Shown here: one piece after another, positions 36,814 through 46,371 of the stretch
Position numbering within the stretch: the stretch's first letter is position 1
How the letters are laid out: each line of letters starts with the position of its first letter
Origin: Phocaeicola salanitronis DSM 18170
Lineage (GTDB): Bacteria; Bacteroidota; Bacteroidia; Bacteroidales; Bacteroidaceae
DNA: 64,000 nucleotides
NCBI RefSeq assembly: GCF_000190575.1
Contig: NC_015164.1
Coordinates: 620,001-684,000, forward strand
Reading direction: 5' to 3'
Program-made: the position numbers and the translations under genes
Notes under the pieces: generated by a model
Database searches by the model: none
The model's input: the letters and a program-made list of their open reading frames with translations, nothing else
What the model was told of the DNA's origin: nothing

Positions 36814-38031
36814 ATGAAAAAAGTTTTATTGACTACAGCGCTGTTCTTCACAGCATTCACTATCTCTGCGCAAGAAAGTGTAGTGAAGGAAGCAAAATCA
36901 GCAAAGAGCAATCCGGAAGAAGCGGCTAAGATTATCGAACCCGCTTTGGTTGATCCTTCTACAGCCAATGATCCTGAGACATGGAAATTGGCAGGCGATT
37001 TCCAGAAAGCCATCTATGATGATGAAAACATGAAACTGTATTTGCCTGGAGGACAAGCTGATACAGCTAAGTTATACAATAGTTTGGCTAAAATGTTCGA
37101 ATATTACATGAAATGTGACGAAGTAGAACAGGCTAAAGTACAAAGCGGAGAACTGAAGAAGCCCAAGCTGAGAAAAAAATTGGCTAAGACACTTCAATCA
37201 GTACGTCCGAATCTGACTAACGGAGGTTCTGATGCTTATAACACAGGCAATTATGCCAATGCATTGAAATTCTTCGGTCTTTATGTAGACGCTTCTCAAA
37301 ATCCGATGTTCGCAGATATCGACGAAGTGAAGAACGATACATTGAATCCGTTGATTGCATGCTATGCGGCTTTGGCGGCTAATTCATTGAATGATAAAGC
37401 CGCTGTAATCAAGTACGCTACAATCGGAAAAACTCACAAAGAAGAAGGCTACAGAGCGTTGATGTGCTTGGCTGAAGCATACGGAAAAGGTGAACAAACT
37501 GATTCTGTACAATGGTTGGCGACAATTAAAGAAGGAACTGAAAAATTCCCTGATCAAGAATATTTCATCGGAAACTTGATGGATTACTACATTCAAAAAG
37601 GACAAGTTGATGTAGCATTGAATGAAATTGATCAGGTTTTGGCTAAAAATGAAACTCCGTATTTCTTGTATGTAAAAGGTGTTCTGCAATATGAGAAAGA
37701 AGATTATGATGCAGCTATCGCAACCTTTAATTCAATCATCGCTAAAAATGATAAATTCGTAGCTGAAGCATATTCTAAAATTGGCGATTGCTATTTCTTT
37801 CCTGCGCAAATGATTGTAGAAGAAAACAGCAAGATTTCAATGGACGATCCTAAATATGCAGCAAACGAAAGCAAAATTAAAGAGCTTTATGAAAAGGCAA
37901 AACCCAATTATGAAAAAGCAAAAGAATTGGCACCTGATAATAAACAATTGTGGGGACAGTTCTTGCTGAACATTTATTGGAAGCTGAACAAGGCTGAATA
38001 TGATGCTTTGGAAAAAGAATTAGCTATGTAA
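36814..38031 (+). CDS. Exported TPR-repeat protein
   Basis: A 405-residue protein with a signal peptide (MKKVLLTTALFFTAFTISAQ), then TPR-like helices throughout (GGSDAYNTGNYANALKFFGL; YVKGVLQYEKEDYDAAIATF; AKPNYEKAKELAPDNKQLW). It is a common Bacteroides gene found directly after gyrA, and likely co-transcribed. Periplasmic location is inferred; function unknown. Its 3' end is followed by two strong hairpins that close this plus-strand block. Confidence 0.82.
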   Translation: MKKVLLTTALFFTAFTISAQESVVKEAKSAKSNPEEAAKIIEPALVDPSTANDPETWKLAGDFQKAIYDDENMKLYLPGGQADTAKLYNSLAKMFEYYMKCDEVEQAKVQSGELKKPKLRKKLAKTLQSVRPNLTNGGSDAYNTGNYANALKFFGLYVDASQNPMFADIDEVKNDTLNPLIACYAALAANSLNDKAAVIKYATIGKTHKEEGYRALMCLAEAYGKGEQTDSVQWLATIKEGTEKFPDQEYFIGNLMDYYIQKGQVDVALNEIDQVLAKNETPYFLYVKGVLQYEKEDYDAAIATFNSIIAKNDKFVAEAYSKIGDCYFFPAQMIVEENSKISMDDPKYAANESKIKELYEKAKPNYEKAKELAPDNKQLWGQFLLNIYWKLNKAEYDALEKELAM

Positions 38032-38099
38032 TCTCTAATGGGATAAATTTATTTCTCAAATGAAGCAGAAACTGGATTTTAAAGGTTTCTGCATAAATC

Positions 38100-38150
38100 T
38101 TACCCAAGCTTACGTTTAAATATCATCGTAAGCTTGGGTAAATCTTTTTT
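38100..38150 (+). terminator. Strong terminator after the gyrA-TPR block
   Basis: TTACCCAAGCTTACG (38100-38114) and its exact complement CGTAAGCTTGGGTAA (38127-38141) form a perfect 15-bp stem, followed by ATCTTTTTT. Confidence 0.9.
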
Positions 38151-38243
38151 AATGCAGTTCATCCGTAAGCTACATGGATATCCAATAGCGATATAATCGG
38201 AATTATGTTTAATTTATAACAATCAAAAGACAATAAAACAAAT

Positions 38244-38277
38244 TACCCCCAAAAGTTTAATCTAACTTTTGGGGGTA
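38244..38277. terminator. Bidirectional hairpin between converging genes
   Basis: TACCCCCAAAAGTT (38244-38257) and AACTTTTGGGGGTA (38264-38277) form a perfect 14-bp stem with a 6-nt loop, with AT-rich flanks on both sides. It lies 24 bp from the proS stop and probably terminates proS on the minus strand. Confidence 0.8.
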
Positions 38278-38300
38278 TTATAATAAAACTTCCTTTTGCT

Positions 38301-39791
38301 TTAATAGGCTCGTGCAAACAATACACGGCGTGCAGAAGGCTTGCCTGTTACCATATCCACTCCTGGAGTCAAGCTTTCCTCATCAGCTTCAAACGGAATG
38401 CAACGGATAGTCGCCTTTGTTTCTTCTTTGATTCGCTCCTCTGTTTCGGTTGTACCGTCCCAATGCGCAAGGATGAATCCGCCTTTTTCGATTTGCTCCT
38501 TGAATTGGTCGTAGGAATCTACCTTTGTGATGTGCTCATTGCGATACTTCAACGCTTTTTGGTAAATATTCGCTTGAATTTCTTCTAAGAGATTTTTTAC
38601 ATATTCTTCAATGCCATCACACGAACGGGTTTCTTTTTCCAGCGTATCGCGTCGCATCAATTCGATGGTGTTGTTTTCAAGATCCCTGCCTCCCATTGCA
38701 AGACGTACAGGCACGCCTTTAAGCTCATAATCAGCGAATTTGAATCCCGGACGCTTGTTGTCTGCGTTATCATATTTCACGGTAACGCCCATGGCACGCA
38801 ACTTGTTTACAATACCTTCCACTTTGGCATCAATCAGCTTCAACTGCTCATCATTCTTATAAATAGGAACGATAACTACCTGAATCGGAGCCAAATGCGG
38901 CGGGAGCACCAAACCGTTATCATCTGAGTGGGTCATAATCAATGCCCCCATCAAACGGGTAGACACCCCCCACGAAGTAGCCCATACGTAATCCAACTTG
39001 TTGTTCTTATCAACAAACTGAACATTGAACGCTTTAGCAAAGTTCTGTCCTAAGAAGTGTGACGTGCCACACTGCAAAGCTTTCCCGTCTTGCATCAAAC
39101 CTTCAATGGTATAAGTATCCAATGCTCCAGCAAAACGCTCGTTGGCACTTTTTACTCCTTTAATGACTGGCACCGCCATATATTTTTCAGCAAAATCGCC
39201 ATATACATGAAGCATCTTTTGCGCTTCAGCTTCGGCTTCCTCACGTGTTGCGTGTGCCGTGTGTCCTTCTTGCCACAAGAATTCAGCCGTACGTAAGAAA
39301 AGACGGGTACGCATTTCCCAACGCACCACATTTGCCCATTGGTTGCACAAGATAGGCAGATCGCGGTATGAGTTAATCCAGTTCTTATAAGTGCTCCAAA
39401 TGATGGTTTCCGAAGTAGGACGGATAATCAGTTCCTCTTCCAATTTAGCGGCAGGGTCAACGATGACTCCTGAGCCGTCTTCAGCATTTTTTAAGCGATA
39501 ATGAGTGACTACGGCACATTCTTTGGCGAAACCTTCTACATGTTCCGCTTCACGGCTGAGGTATGATTTCGGAATCAGTAACGGAAAGTACGCATTGACA
39601 TGTCCGGTTTCCTTGAACATCGTGTCCAACTGGTGTTGCATCTTTTCCCAAATCGCATATCCGTAAGGTTTGATTACCATACAGCCACGCACTGGTGATT
39701 GTTCTGCCAAATCGGCTTTTACAACCAAATCATTGTACCACTGCGAATAATTTTCGCTTCTTTTGGTCAGTTCTTTAAGTTCTTTTGCCAT
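38301..39791 (-). CDS. proS: Prolyl-tRNA synthetase, archaeal/eukaryote-type
   Basis: A 496-residue class II synthetase with motif 2 ([31 protein letters not shown]), motif 3 ([20 protein letters not shown]) and an anticodon-binding domain. It lacks the bacterial YbaK-like insertion, so it belongs to the short ProS type 3 found in Bacteroidetes. A -7-like CAAAATTA (39856-39863, minus TAATTTTG) lies upstream. Charges tRNA-Pro in the cytosol. Confidence 0.95.
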   Translation of the reverse strand: MAKELKELTKRSENYSQWYNDLVVKADLAEQSPVRGCMVIKPYGYAIWEKMQHQLDTMFKETGHVNAYFPLLIPKSYLSREAEHVEGFAKECAVVTHYRLKNAEDGSGVIVDPAAKLEEELIIRPTSETIIWSTYKNWINSYRDLPILCNQWANVVRWEMRTRLFLRTAEFLWQEGHTAHATREEAEAEAQKMLHVYGDFAEKYMAVPVIKGVKSANERFAGALDTYTIEGLMQDGKALQCGTSHFLGQNFAKAFNVQFVDKNNKLDYVWATSWGVSTRLMGALIMTHSDDNGLVLPPHLAPIQVVIVPIYKNDEQLKLIDAKVEGIVNKLRAMGVTVKYDNADNKRPGFKFADYELKGVPVRLAMGGRDLENNTIELMRRDTLEKETRSCDGIEEYVKNLLEEIQANIYQKALKYRNEHITKVDSYDQFKEQIEKGGFILAHWDGTTETEERIKEETKATIRCIPFEADEESLTPGVDMVTGKPSARRVLFARAY

Positions 39792-39903
39792 AAGTTTATC
39801 TATTATTTGTTTCTTGCTTCATAAGGCCATTCCCTTTTGCAGGGAATTCGGCTTGCAAAATTAGTAAAAAAGACACTGAATGCCTACGAAGCAAGGCTGT
39901 TTT

Positions 39904-41055
39904 TTATTCCTGATAGTTGAAATACCACCAATAGGTATCACCAAACTCTCTTCGCATTCCGTTTCGTTCTGTAATAAATGAAGTAAAGCCAGTTTTCCGC
40001 TTATGGTATTCATCATATCGTTTAATCAAAACACTGTCTTTTATAATGAAAGGGTAATCCGGATGAGACGACCGATACATCAGGATGGCTTCTTTATAAT
40101 AGCGTGGCAAGGTATCTTCCGCATCGTAAAAGTCTACCAAGGCTTCTCCGAATTTATCTATTTGTTTTTCAAGCAATAACGAAGACAAATAATAATCAAG
40201 TGCAGTATATTTACCTATGCCTTTGTAACAAATATTACGCAAGAATTCCATCCGGTCTTCTCCTTTATATGGCTGTGCTCCGAGCAAATAATAAATAGAA
40301 TCGTTGGTATAACGCAATGTTTGTGTAGAATCGTTTGCGAAGAAGAGTCCGTCTGAGCGGTAATATTGCGGATAAGCGAAAAGCTTTTCTCCCAGTAACC
40401 CGGCATGAGACATAGCCATGGAGCGAAGTACGGTTAAGGTCCGTGTAGCTTTTAGGGACTTCTTTCCAACTTCCAAAACCTCTGAATACTGATGTTCACG
40501 CAGGTAACGTTCAGCTTCCAATTCATGGTGAAAGTCACGTTCGGTATTTCCTATCAGAACAGTCATCAGGCTGAATAAAACGATTGTTAACAAGCCATTA
40601 TTCATCTGTGATACAGAACCTGCTTCTTTATTTGATTGATTCTTGAAAAATCGCCCCACTCCATAACCTAATAGGATGTAAACCAATAATAATACAGGCA
40701 AGAGCCATCCCCAACAAGTATGATGATTGTAGATGTAAACATCTCTCCCAACATTAGTCAACACACCTAAAATCAGAAACGACGGAAAATAAGAAAGTGC
40801 GCGAAGGTTTCCTTTTAGCCTTAACAAACTATTGACTCCCCAGCGCAATAGGATTAAACTAAGGGTTATGATTAATGCACTTGCTAACGGAGCAAAATGA
40901 GTTTTGCCATGCGCCAACGAAAAATGTAACGCTTCTAAAATGTCCCGTTGGAAAACATATAAATAGACGAAGCTGAAAATAGCAAAAAGAAAGCCGCACA
41001 CAACGGTTTGTATGCGAGCGGCCTTCTTATAAGCAGTATGGATATATTCACTCAT
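39904..41055 (-). CDS. Polytopic membrane protein, DUF6057-like, function unknown
   Basis: A 383-residue protein with about five membrane helices in the N-terminal half (AALHF; LASALIITLSLILLRWG; WGWLLPVLLLVYILLGYGVG; LLTIVLFSLMTVLIGN) and a C-terminal half rich in helices with DYYLSSLLLEKQIDKFGEAL that looks TPR-like. I associate it with the Bacteroides DUF6057 family, with moderate confidence. It stands between proS and glgB, transcribed in the same direction, separated from glgB by a hairpin. Confidence 0.62.
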   Translation of the reverse strand: MSEYIHTAYKKAARIQTVVCGFLFAIFSFVYLYVFQRDILEALHFSLAHGKTHFAPLASALIITLSLILLRWGVNSLLRLKGNLRALSYFPSFLILGVLTNVGRDVYIYNHHTCWGWLLPVLLLVYILLGYGVGRFFKNQSNKEAGSVSQMNNGLLTIVLFSLMTVLIGNTERDFHHELEAERYLREHQYSEVLEVGKKSLKATRTLTVLRSMAMSHAGLLGEKLFAYPQYYRSDGLFFANDSTQTLRYTNDSIYYLLGAQPYKGEDRMEFLRNICYKGIGKYTALDYYLSSLLLEKQIDKFGEALVDFYDAEDTLPRYYKEAILMYRSSHPDYPFIIKDSVLIKRYDEYHKRKTGFTSFITERNGMRREFGDTYWWYFNYQE

Positions 41056-41080
41056 TTTAGTTGACTGGATTTTTGGTTGA

Positions 41081-41144
41081 CTAGGCTTTAGGAAATATCG
41101 ATTAAGTTTGTAATAGATATTGTTAATCTGTTCCTAAGGCCTAG
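41081..41144. terminator. Hairpin downstream of glgB
   Basis: CTAGGCTTTAGGAA (41081-41094) and TTCCTAAGGCCTAG (41131-41144) pair with one mismatch around a 36-nt loop. No clear T run follows on the minus strand, so terminator function is uncertain. Confidence 0.45.
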
Positions 41145-41154
41145 CATCTAGGAA

Positions 41155-43164
41155 CTATTTCTGACGTTTCAATACTACAGCCGAACGTGCCGGGATGTAA
41201 AGTTTAAGCCATTCTTTCTTATCTTTTGCATACAACGGGTCGGCACAAGTAAAATGAGGTATCGAATCGTCTGAAAATCCGAATCCGCCAAACGCTTTAT
41301 TATCAGTATTCAACACAACATGATATTCCCCACGTGGAACTAAAAATCCGTAGTCGGTAAACGAACGTGTCGGGTTAAAGTTAAATACAAACACTAAATC
41401 CTTCCGGCGGTATGCCAATACTTGGTCGCCATCGTTGTGCCAAACTTCTATTACATCGGTTTTTTGAATATTCTTGACACTTTCTATCAAATGAACCATA
41501 GCGGAATCGAAATCTCCTAAGTATTGATAACACAAAGAAGGATCGTCTACCAAATGCCATTGACGGCGAGCATACTTGTACGACCAGCCGTTACCTTCGC
41601 GCGGAAAATCAATCCATTCGGGATGTCCGAATTCATTTCCCATAAAGTTCAGATAGCCTCCATTGATGGTAGAAGCGGTCAGCAAGCGAATCATCTTATG
41701 CAAAGCTATGCCTCGTTCTGCGACACCATTCTCATCACCTTTACGGAAATGCCAATACATATCCGCATCGATCAAACGGAAAATAATCGTCTTGTCTCCT
41801 ACCAATGCCTGGTCATGGCTTTCACAATACGAAATAGTCTTTTCGTCTTTTCTCCGATTGGTCACTTCCCAGAACATACTGGACGGTTTCCAGTCTTCAT
41901 CCTTGCGTTCCTTGATTATCTTAATCCAATAATCCGGAATATTCATAGCCATACGGTAATCGAAACCATATCCTCCGTCATCAAAAGGAGCAGCCAATCC
42001 TGGCATACCTGACACTTCTTCAGCTATTGTTATGGCACGCGGATTGACCTGATGAATCAGTTTATTAGCCAAGGTCAAATAACAAATGGCATTGTCGTCT
42101 TGATGCCCATTGAAATAGTCTTCATAGCTGCAGAAAGCCTCGCCTAACCCATGACTGTAATAAAGCATTGAAGTGACTCCGTCAAAACGGAAACCGTCAA
42201 AATGGAACTCCTCCAACCAGTACTTGCAGTTCGAAAGCAAGAAATGGAGCACTTCATTTTTTCCGTAATCGAAACAAAGAGAATCCCATGCCGGATGTTC
42301 ACGGCGGTCACCTTGATAGAAATACTGGCAAGGGTCTCCTGCAAAGTTGCCCAATCCCTCCACTTCATTTTTTACGGCATGTGAATGCACAATATCCATG
42401 ATAACGGCAAGTCCCATTTGATGTGCTGTATCAATAAGCTGTTTCAATTCATCGGGTGTGCCAAATCGTGAAGAAGGAGCAAAAAAGCTGGATACGTGAT
42501 AGCCGAAACTTCCATAATACGGATGTTCCTGAATAGCCATAATCTGAATGCAATTATAACCGTCTTTTACTACACGCGGCAAGATGTTTTCACGGAATTC
42601 ATTATAGGTACCGACTTTTTCTGCATCTTGAGCCATGCCGATATGGCATTCATAAATCATCAAGGGACTTACATTCGGTGTAAATACTTTTTTCTTAAAT
42701 TTATACGGTTTGCTTGGATTCCAGACTTGTGCGCTGAATATCTTGGTATTGTCATCCTGAACTACACGGGTAGCCCATGCCGGAATACGTTCTCCGCATC
42801 CGCCTTCCCAATACACCTTTAATTTGTACAGGTCGCCATGCTTCATGGCTTTCTCCGGAAGATTGATTTCCCAATTCCCGCTATTTTTTACTTTTTTCAG
42901 CTTAAACTTAGGTGATTCTGTCCAGTCATTAAAATCACCAATTAAATAAATTGCAGTTGCATTGGGCGCCCATTCACGGAATGTCCATCCTTTGTCCGTA
43001 TGATGCAAACCGAAATAAAGATGTCCGGTCGCAAAGTCCGACAACGTTTTCTTTCCTGCCAGTTCTTTTTCCTTATCTATCGCATGTTGGTGCCTGCCGG
43101 TAATCGCGTCTTGATATGGAGCCAACCACGGGTCATTCTTAATGATATTCAATACTTCATCCAT
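41155..43164 (-). CDS. glgB: 1,4-alpha-glucan branching enzyme
   Basis: A 669-residue GH13 enzyme with an N-terminal CBM48 domain (FREWAPNATAIYLIGDFNDW), catalytic Asp in GFRFDGVTSMLY, Glu in IAEEVSGMPG and the following ESHDQALVGDK, and a C-terminal all-beta domain. The size and SYGFHVTN-like region (GYHVSSFFAPSSRFGTP) match the eukaryote-type branching enzymes common in Bacteroidetes. Makes alpha-1,6 branches in glycogen-like storage polymer. It lies 16 bp upstream of nothing obviously related on its 3' side; YhcH is immediately upstream. Confidence 0.94.
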   Translation of the reverse strand: MDEVLNIIKNDPWLAPYQDAITGRHQHAIDKEKELAGKKTLSDFATGHLYFGLHHTDKGWTFREWAPNATAIYLIGDFNDWTESPKFKLKKVKNSGNWEINLPEKAMKHGDLYKLKVYWEGGCGERIPAWATRVVQDDNTKIFSAQVWNPSKPYKFKKKVFTPNVSPLMIYECHIGMAQDAEKVGTYNEFRENILPRVVKDGYNCIQIMAIQEHPYYGSFGYHVSSFFAPSSRFGTPDELKQLIDTAHQMGLAVIMDIVHSHAVKNEVEGLGNFAGDPCQYFYQGDRREHPAWDSLCFDYGKNEVLHFLLSNCKYWLEEFHFDGFRFDGVTSMLYYSHGLGEAFCSYEDYFNGHQDDNAICYLTLANKLIHQVNPRAITIAEEVSGMPGLAAPFDDGGYGFDYRMAMNIPDYWIKIIKERKDEDWKPSSMFWEVTNRRKDEKTISYCESHDQALVGDKTIIFRLIDADMYWHFRKGDENGVAERGIALHKMIRLLTASTINGGYLNFMGNEFGHPEWIDFPREGNGWSYKYARRQWHLVDDPSLCYQYLGDFDSAMVHLIESVKNIQKTDVIEVWHNDGDQVLAYRRKDLVFVFNFNPTRSFTDYGFLVPRGEYHVVLNTDNKAFGGFGFSDDSIPHFTCADPLYAKDKKEWLKLYIPARSAVVLKRQK

Positions 43165-43180
43165 AGTATCAGCTTATTAA

Positions 43181-43624
43181 TTATTTAACTCGTACTTTTA
43201 CTATCAATTTCTTTATTTCATCAGGAGTCACACCGGGAGCGTGTCCGTCTTGAGGGAAAAAGAGGGCAAACATGCCGGGCTTTATTGTTAGGTAATCTTG
43301 AGCTAAGCCTTTATAGAAGGTTCTGTCTTTCGCTGTATCATATTCTTCTTCGGGCAAATCAGTACGCGGAGTATATCCCATTAATTCCACTCCCGACAAA
43401 GGAATCTGGATGTCAATGAAATCATTGTGAGTCTCCAACTTTGCTTCTTCTTTCGTTTTCGGTTTTGCCAAAGTAAAGTTTACGGTCAGCTCATTTTCTT
43501 TCAATGTCATTTTCCCTAATTCGTGTGCATTCAAATCGGTTGTTTTGAAGAAAGCCGCTACATCGGCAAACAAAGGGTTCAGCGATGCGTATTTCTCAAA
43601 ATTTTCCAGTGTATCGACAACCAT
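43181..43624 (-). CDS. YhcH/YjgK/YiaL-family sugar-related protein (DUF386)
   Basis: A 147-residue single-domain cupin-fold protein with the family signature ETHNDFIDIQIPLSGVELMG and FALFFPQDGHAPGV; the His and Glu residues that bind metal in YhcH are present. Relatives are linked to sialic acid or other sugar catabolism, sometimes as anomerases or tautomerases. Here it lies 16 bp before glgB, which suggests co-transcription but does not define a substrate. Confidence 0.88.
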   Translation of the reverse strand: MVVDTLENFEKYASLNPLFADVAAFFKTTDLNAHELGKMTLKENELTVNFTLAKPKTKEEAKLETHNDFIDIQIPLSGVELMGYTPRTDLPEEEYDTAKDRTFYKGLAQDYLTIKPGMFALFFPQDGHAPGVTPDEIKKLIVKVRVK

Positions 43625-43656
43625 AATCGTATAAATTAAAAGGTTTATAATTAAGT

Positions 43657-44322
43657 TTATTCAAAATCATCTATTGTAAAGTTCGTAAAATCGGCAAAAC
43701 GTTTCAATTGCTTGAACACGTCTGCAATCTTATCCACAAAATCCGGCTTGTTGAAAAAAGCATCCGGTATCCGGCAAGACACGGTATAATCTTTGCATTG
43801 GAGATATTGGGGATAAGGGAAGTCTTTAGGAAATCCTTTCGGCATTGTTTTCAAATGCTCCTCTCCCACTATCGGGAAATATTTTTTGAAAGCCGGATCT
43901 TCCACTATGGAACGATATTCGTCTATGTTGTCACAGATTGATTGGCGGACAGCCCTTAACATATCCGAAGGCATGCACCAGCTTCCGCCCGCCAGCATAC
44001 AATTGTCCGGTTCCAAATGAATGTAATAACCACAATGGTTTGATTTTTTCCCTTTCGCATTGATATATCCGCCTATGTGGGATTTATAAGGGGATTTGTC
44101 CGAAGAAAAACGGACATCACGATAAATTCGGTACGTGCAATCTTTAGGCTGTACATGAGACACGCTTTCATCAAACACAGAGATGCGTGCTATTACGACA
44201 GCCAATAACTCTTCAAAGCTTTGCTGTACGTGCTGATATTCCGTTTTATGTTCCAGAAACCATTGGCGGTCATTGTTAGCTGCCAATTGCTTCAAGAAGT
44301 CCAATATGCCCGGTATATTCAT
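43657..44322 (-). CDS. DUF2461 (TIGR02453) family protein
   Basis: 221 residues from ATG 44322 (GGAAAG 5 nt upstream); an upstream ATG at 44349 is less likely. Signature features FLKQLAANNDRQWFLEHKTEY near the N-terminus and RDVRFSSDKSPYKSHIGGYI plus GGYYIHLEPDNCMLAGG-like segment are those of TIGR02453. The family is widespread and uncharacterised. It lies in a minus-strand run with YhcH and the phosphatase gene. Confidence 0.87.
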   Translation of the reverse strand: MNIPGILDFLKQLAANNDRQWFLEHKTEYQHVQQSFEELLAVVIARISVFDESVSHVQPKDCTYRIYRDVRFSSDKSPYKSHIGGYINAKGKKSNHCGYYIHLEPDNCMLAGGSWCMPSDMLRAVRQSICDNIDEYRSIVEDPAFKKYFPIVGEEHLKTMPKGFPKDFPYPQYLQCKDYTVSCRIPDAFFNKPDFVDKIADVFKQLKRFADFTNFTIDDFE

Positions 44323-44375
44323 GTCTTTCCTTTTTAGTGACACAAACATACAAAAATATTTGGAGAAAAATAAAT

Positions 44376-45182
44376 TTAATCAGAAGTATTTTGCAACTTG
44401 TCAATAATATTCATCAGATCGGCATGAAGCTTGCCATTTGATGCCAATACTTGAATCCCGGAACAGAAAGAGTCTCCACCTTTGAAATCAGATACTTTTC
44501 CTCCTGCATTTTCCAGAATAAGCGTTCCGGCAGCAATATCCCATGGTCCTAAGAATGCTTCGATACGGGCATCGAAGCGGCCTGCTGCAATATAACATAA
44601 TTCGGCTGCAGCAGCCCCTATCAGACGTAGTCCGCCTACATTGCCATATAACCTGTTTACCAAATGAACAGCCATCGGCTTATACGCTTCCGCATTATAT
44701 GGGAAACCCAATTCGATAAAAGCGTCATCCAGTGCCGATACTGGAGAAACATGTATGGGAACCTCATTCAAATAAGAGGCCGAGCCTTTATATGTCCAAA
44801 AACATTCGTCACGGGTGATTTCGTATACGACGCCTATCAGCAACTCGGCTTTGTCTCTTAATGCGATGCTTACACAATATGGTGCATTGTTATGGATGAA
44901 ATTAGTCGTTCCGTCTAACGGATCCACGACCCAGCAATATTCCGCATGCTCATTGTGTGCGATACTGCCTTCTTCTGTAATGAAGCCCGCTTCCGGAAGC
45001 AGGTCTTTCAGGCGTGCGACAATTCGTTTTTCCGATTCTTTATCGACATACGATACATAATCGTGCGCATGTTTTTTTTCTACAGCATTTCTGTTAAACT
45101 TCTTTTGTTCATCACGGATAAATGCCCCTGCCTCTTTTGCGGTTTCGCATACCTGCCTGGCCAACAACGATAAATTCAGCAT
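44376..45182 (-). CDS. Inositol monophosphatase family protein
   Basis: A 268-residue enzyme with the metal-binding motifs EEGS (res 71-74 region), WVVDPLDGTTNF, and WDIAAGTLILENAGG. Substrates in bacteria include inositol phosphate, histidinol phosphate or 3'-phosphoadenosine 5'-phosphate; the sequence does not decide. Cytosolic and Mg-dependent. Its stop is 53 bp from the DUF2461 start, and its start is 1 bp from the MORN gene stop, so these genes form one operon. Confidence 0.9.
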   Translation of the reverse strand: MLNLSLLARQVCETAKEAGAFIRDEQKKFNRNAVEKKHAHDYVSYVDKESEKRIVARLKDLLPEAGFITEEGSIAHNEHAEYCWVVDPLDGTTNFIHNNAPYCVSIALRDKAELLIGVVYEITRDECFWTYKGSASYLNEVPIHVSPVSALDDAFIELGFPYNAEAYKPMAVHLVNRLYGNVGGLRLIGAAAAELCYIAAGRFDARIEAFLGPWDIAAGTLILENAGGKVSDFKGGDSFCSGIQVLASNGKLHADLMNIIDKLQNTSD

Positions 45183-45183
45183 A

Positions 45184-46305
45184 TTATTTCTTCTCCTCCA
45201 ACAATCTTCCGTTACGGAATGTCCCTTGACGGGTTATCTTCCCATTCGCGTCCATTTCGATAAAGGCGCCGTCTTTTTTCCCCTGCTTGAAAAATCCCTC
45301 AAAGCGTGAGCCGTCTTTATTTACAATGACTCCTTTGCCGTTTTCCTTTCCTCCGGCAAATTTACCGGTATATACCGAGCCGTCTTGCATACGCAATACG
45401 CCGTCTCCTTCAGCAACATTGTTTTTCCATTCACCTTCGTACTCATCACCGTTGCCCCACTTATAGTGCCCGTGCCCCGAACGTTGGTTATTTTTCCATT
45501 CGCCTTCGTATACAGCTCCGTTTTGCCATGTAAATATACCGTTTCCTTCTTGTTTGCCGTTTTTAAATTGACCTACATATTTGTCACCGTTCGGATATGT
45601 ATAGATGCCTTCACCGGTACGCTCACCGTCGGCATAGTCTCCTTCGTACTGTTCTCCGTTCTGGAAGTAATAAGTGCCTTTGCCATGCTGCACGTCGTGC
45701 ACCCAGTCGCCTACATATTTATCTCCATTGGTATAATAGAAAGTGCCTTTTCCGTCACGCTCGCCGTTTTTCCATTCGCCTTCATATTTCGAATTGTCTT
45801 CCCAAATCATGACGCCTGTCCCGTTTTTCAAGTCATCTTTCCATTCGCCTTCATATCGCGCACCTCCGTTCCATGTATAGATTCCCTTTCCGTTCCGCTT
45901 GTCCTGATGCCACAAGCCGACGTATTTATCGCCGTTATAATAATACATTGTACCTTCGCCTTCTTGGAAGTCCTGATACCACATGCCTTCATAGCGGTTA
46001 TTATTCATGAAATAATAAGTGCCTTTGCCGTGCTGCTGGTCTTCGTACCATTCACCCACATATTTTTCGCCATCAGCGAACATGTATGTGCCTTGTCCTT
46101 GGCGTTTCCCTTTTACATACTCACCTTCGTATGTATCACCGTTTTTAAATACCGTTTTTCCTTTTCCGTTCGGACGGCGCCCTTTCAGTTCGCCCGTATA
46201 TTCCGCTCCGTCCTTAAATTTATAATAGCCTAATGACATCTGGGCAGAAGCAGACAAACTTCCCCACCCGATAAATGCCCATAGCAATAATGTGTATCTG
46301 TTCAT
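45184..46305 (-). CDS. MORN-repeat protein
   Basis: A 373-residue protein with a signal peptide (MNRYTLLLWAFIGWGSLSASAQ) and about 13 tandem MORN repeats of 23 residues (consensus GdkYvGeWkndkqhGkGtyyf), followed by a short degenerate tail. MORN repeats form an elongated beta-meander that binds lipids or proteins in some systems. Here it is exported, presumably periplasmic or surface-exposed, with no catalytic domain. It is 1 bp upstream of the phosphatase gene and has a -7-like CAAAATTA (46335-46342, minus TAATTTTG) before it. Confidence 0.9.
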   Translation of the reverse strand: MNRYTLLLWAFIGWGSLSASAQMSLGYYKFKDGAEYTGELKGRRPNGKGKTVFKNGDTYEGEYVKGKRQGQGTYMFADGEKYVGEWYEDQQHGKGTYYFMNNNRYEGMWYQDFQEGEGTMYYYNGDKYVGLWHQDKRNGKGIYTWNGGARYEGEWKDDLKNGTGVMIWEDNSKYEGEWKNGERDGKGTFYYTNGDKYVGDWVHDVQHGKGTYYFQNGEQYEGDYADGERTGEGIYTYPNGDKYVGQFKNGKQEGNGIFTWQNGAVYEGEWKNNQRSGHGHYKWGNGDEYEGEWKNNVAEGDGVLRMQDGSVYTGKFAGGKENGKGVIVNKDGSRFEGFFKQGKKDGAFIEMDANGKITRQGTFRNGRLLEEKK

Positions 46306-46371
46306 TCTTTTCTATGCTGTTTTTTTGAGACGTTCAAAATTAGTTTTTTTACTTCAGCTGCTGTAATTTCA

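Noticed and set aside
45385..46233. 282-codon plus-strand frame opposite the MORN gene
   Set aside because: Antisense of the repetitive MORN coding sequence; lacks features of its own.
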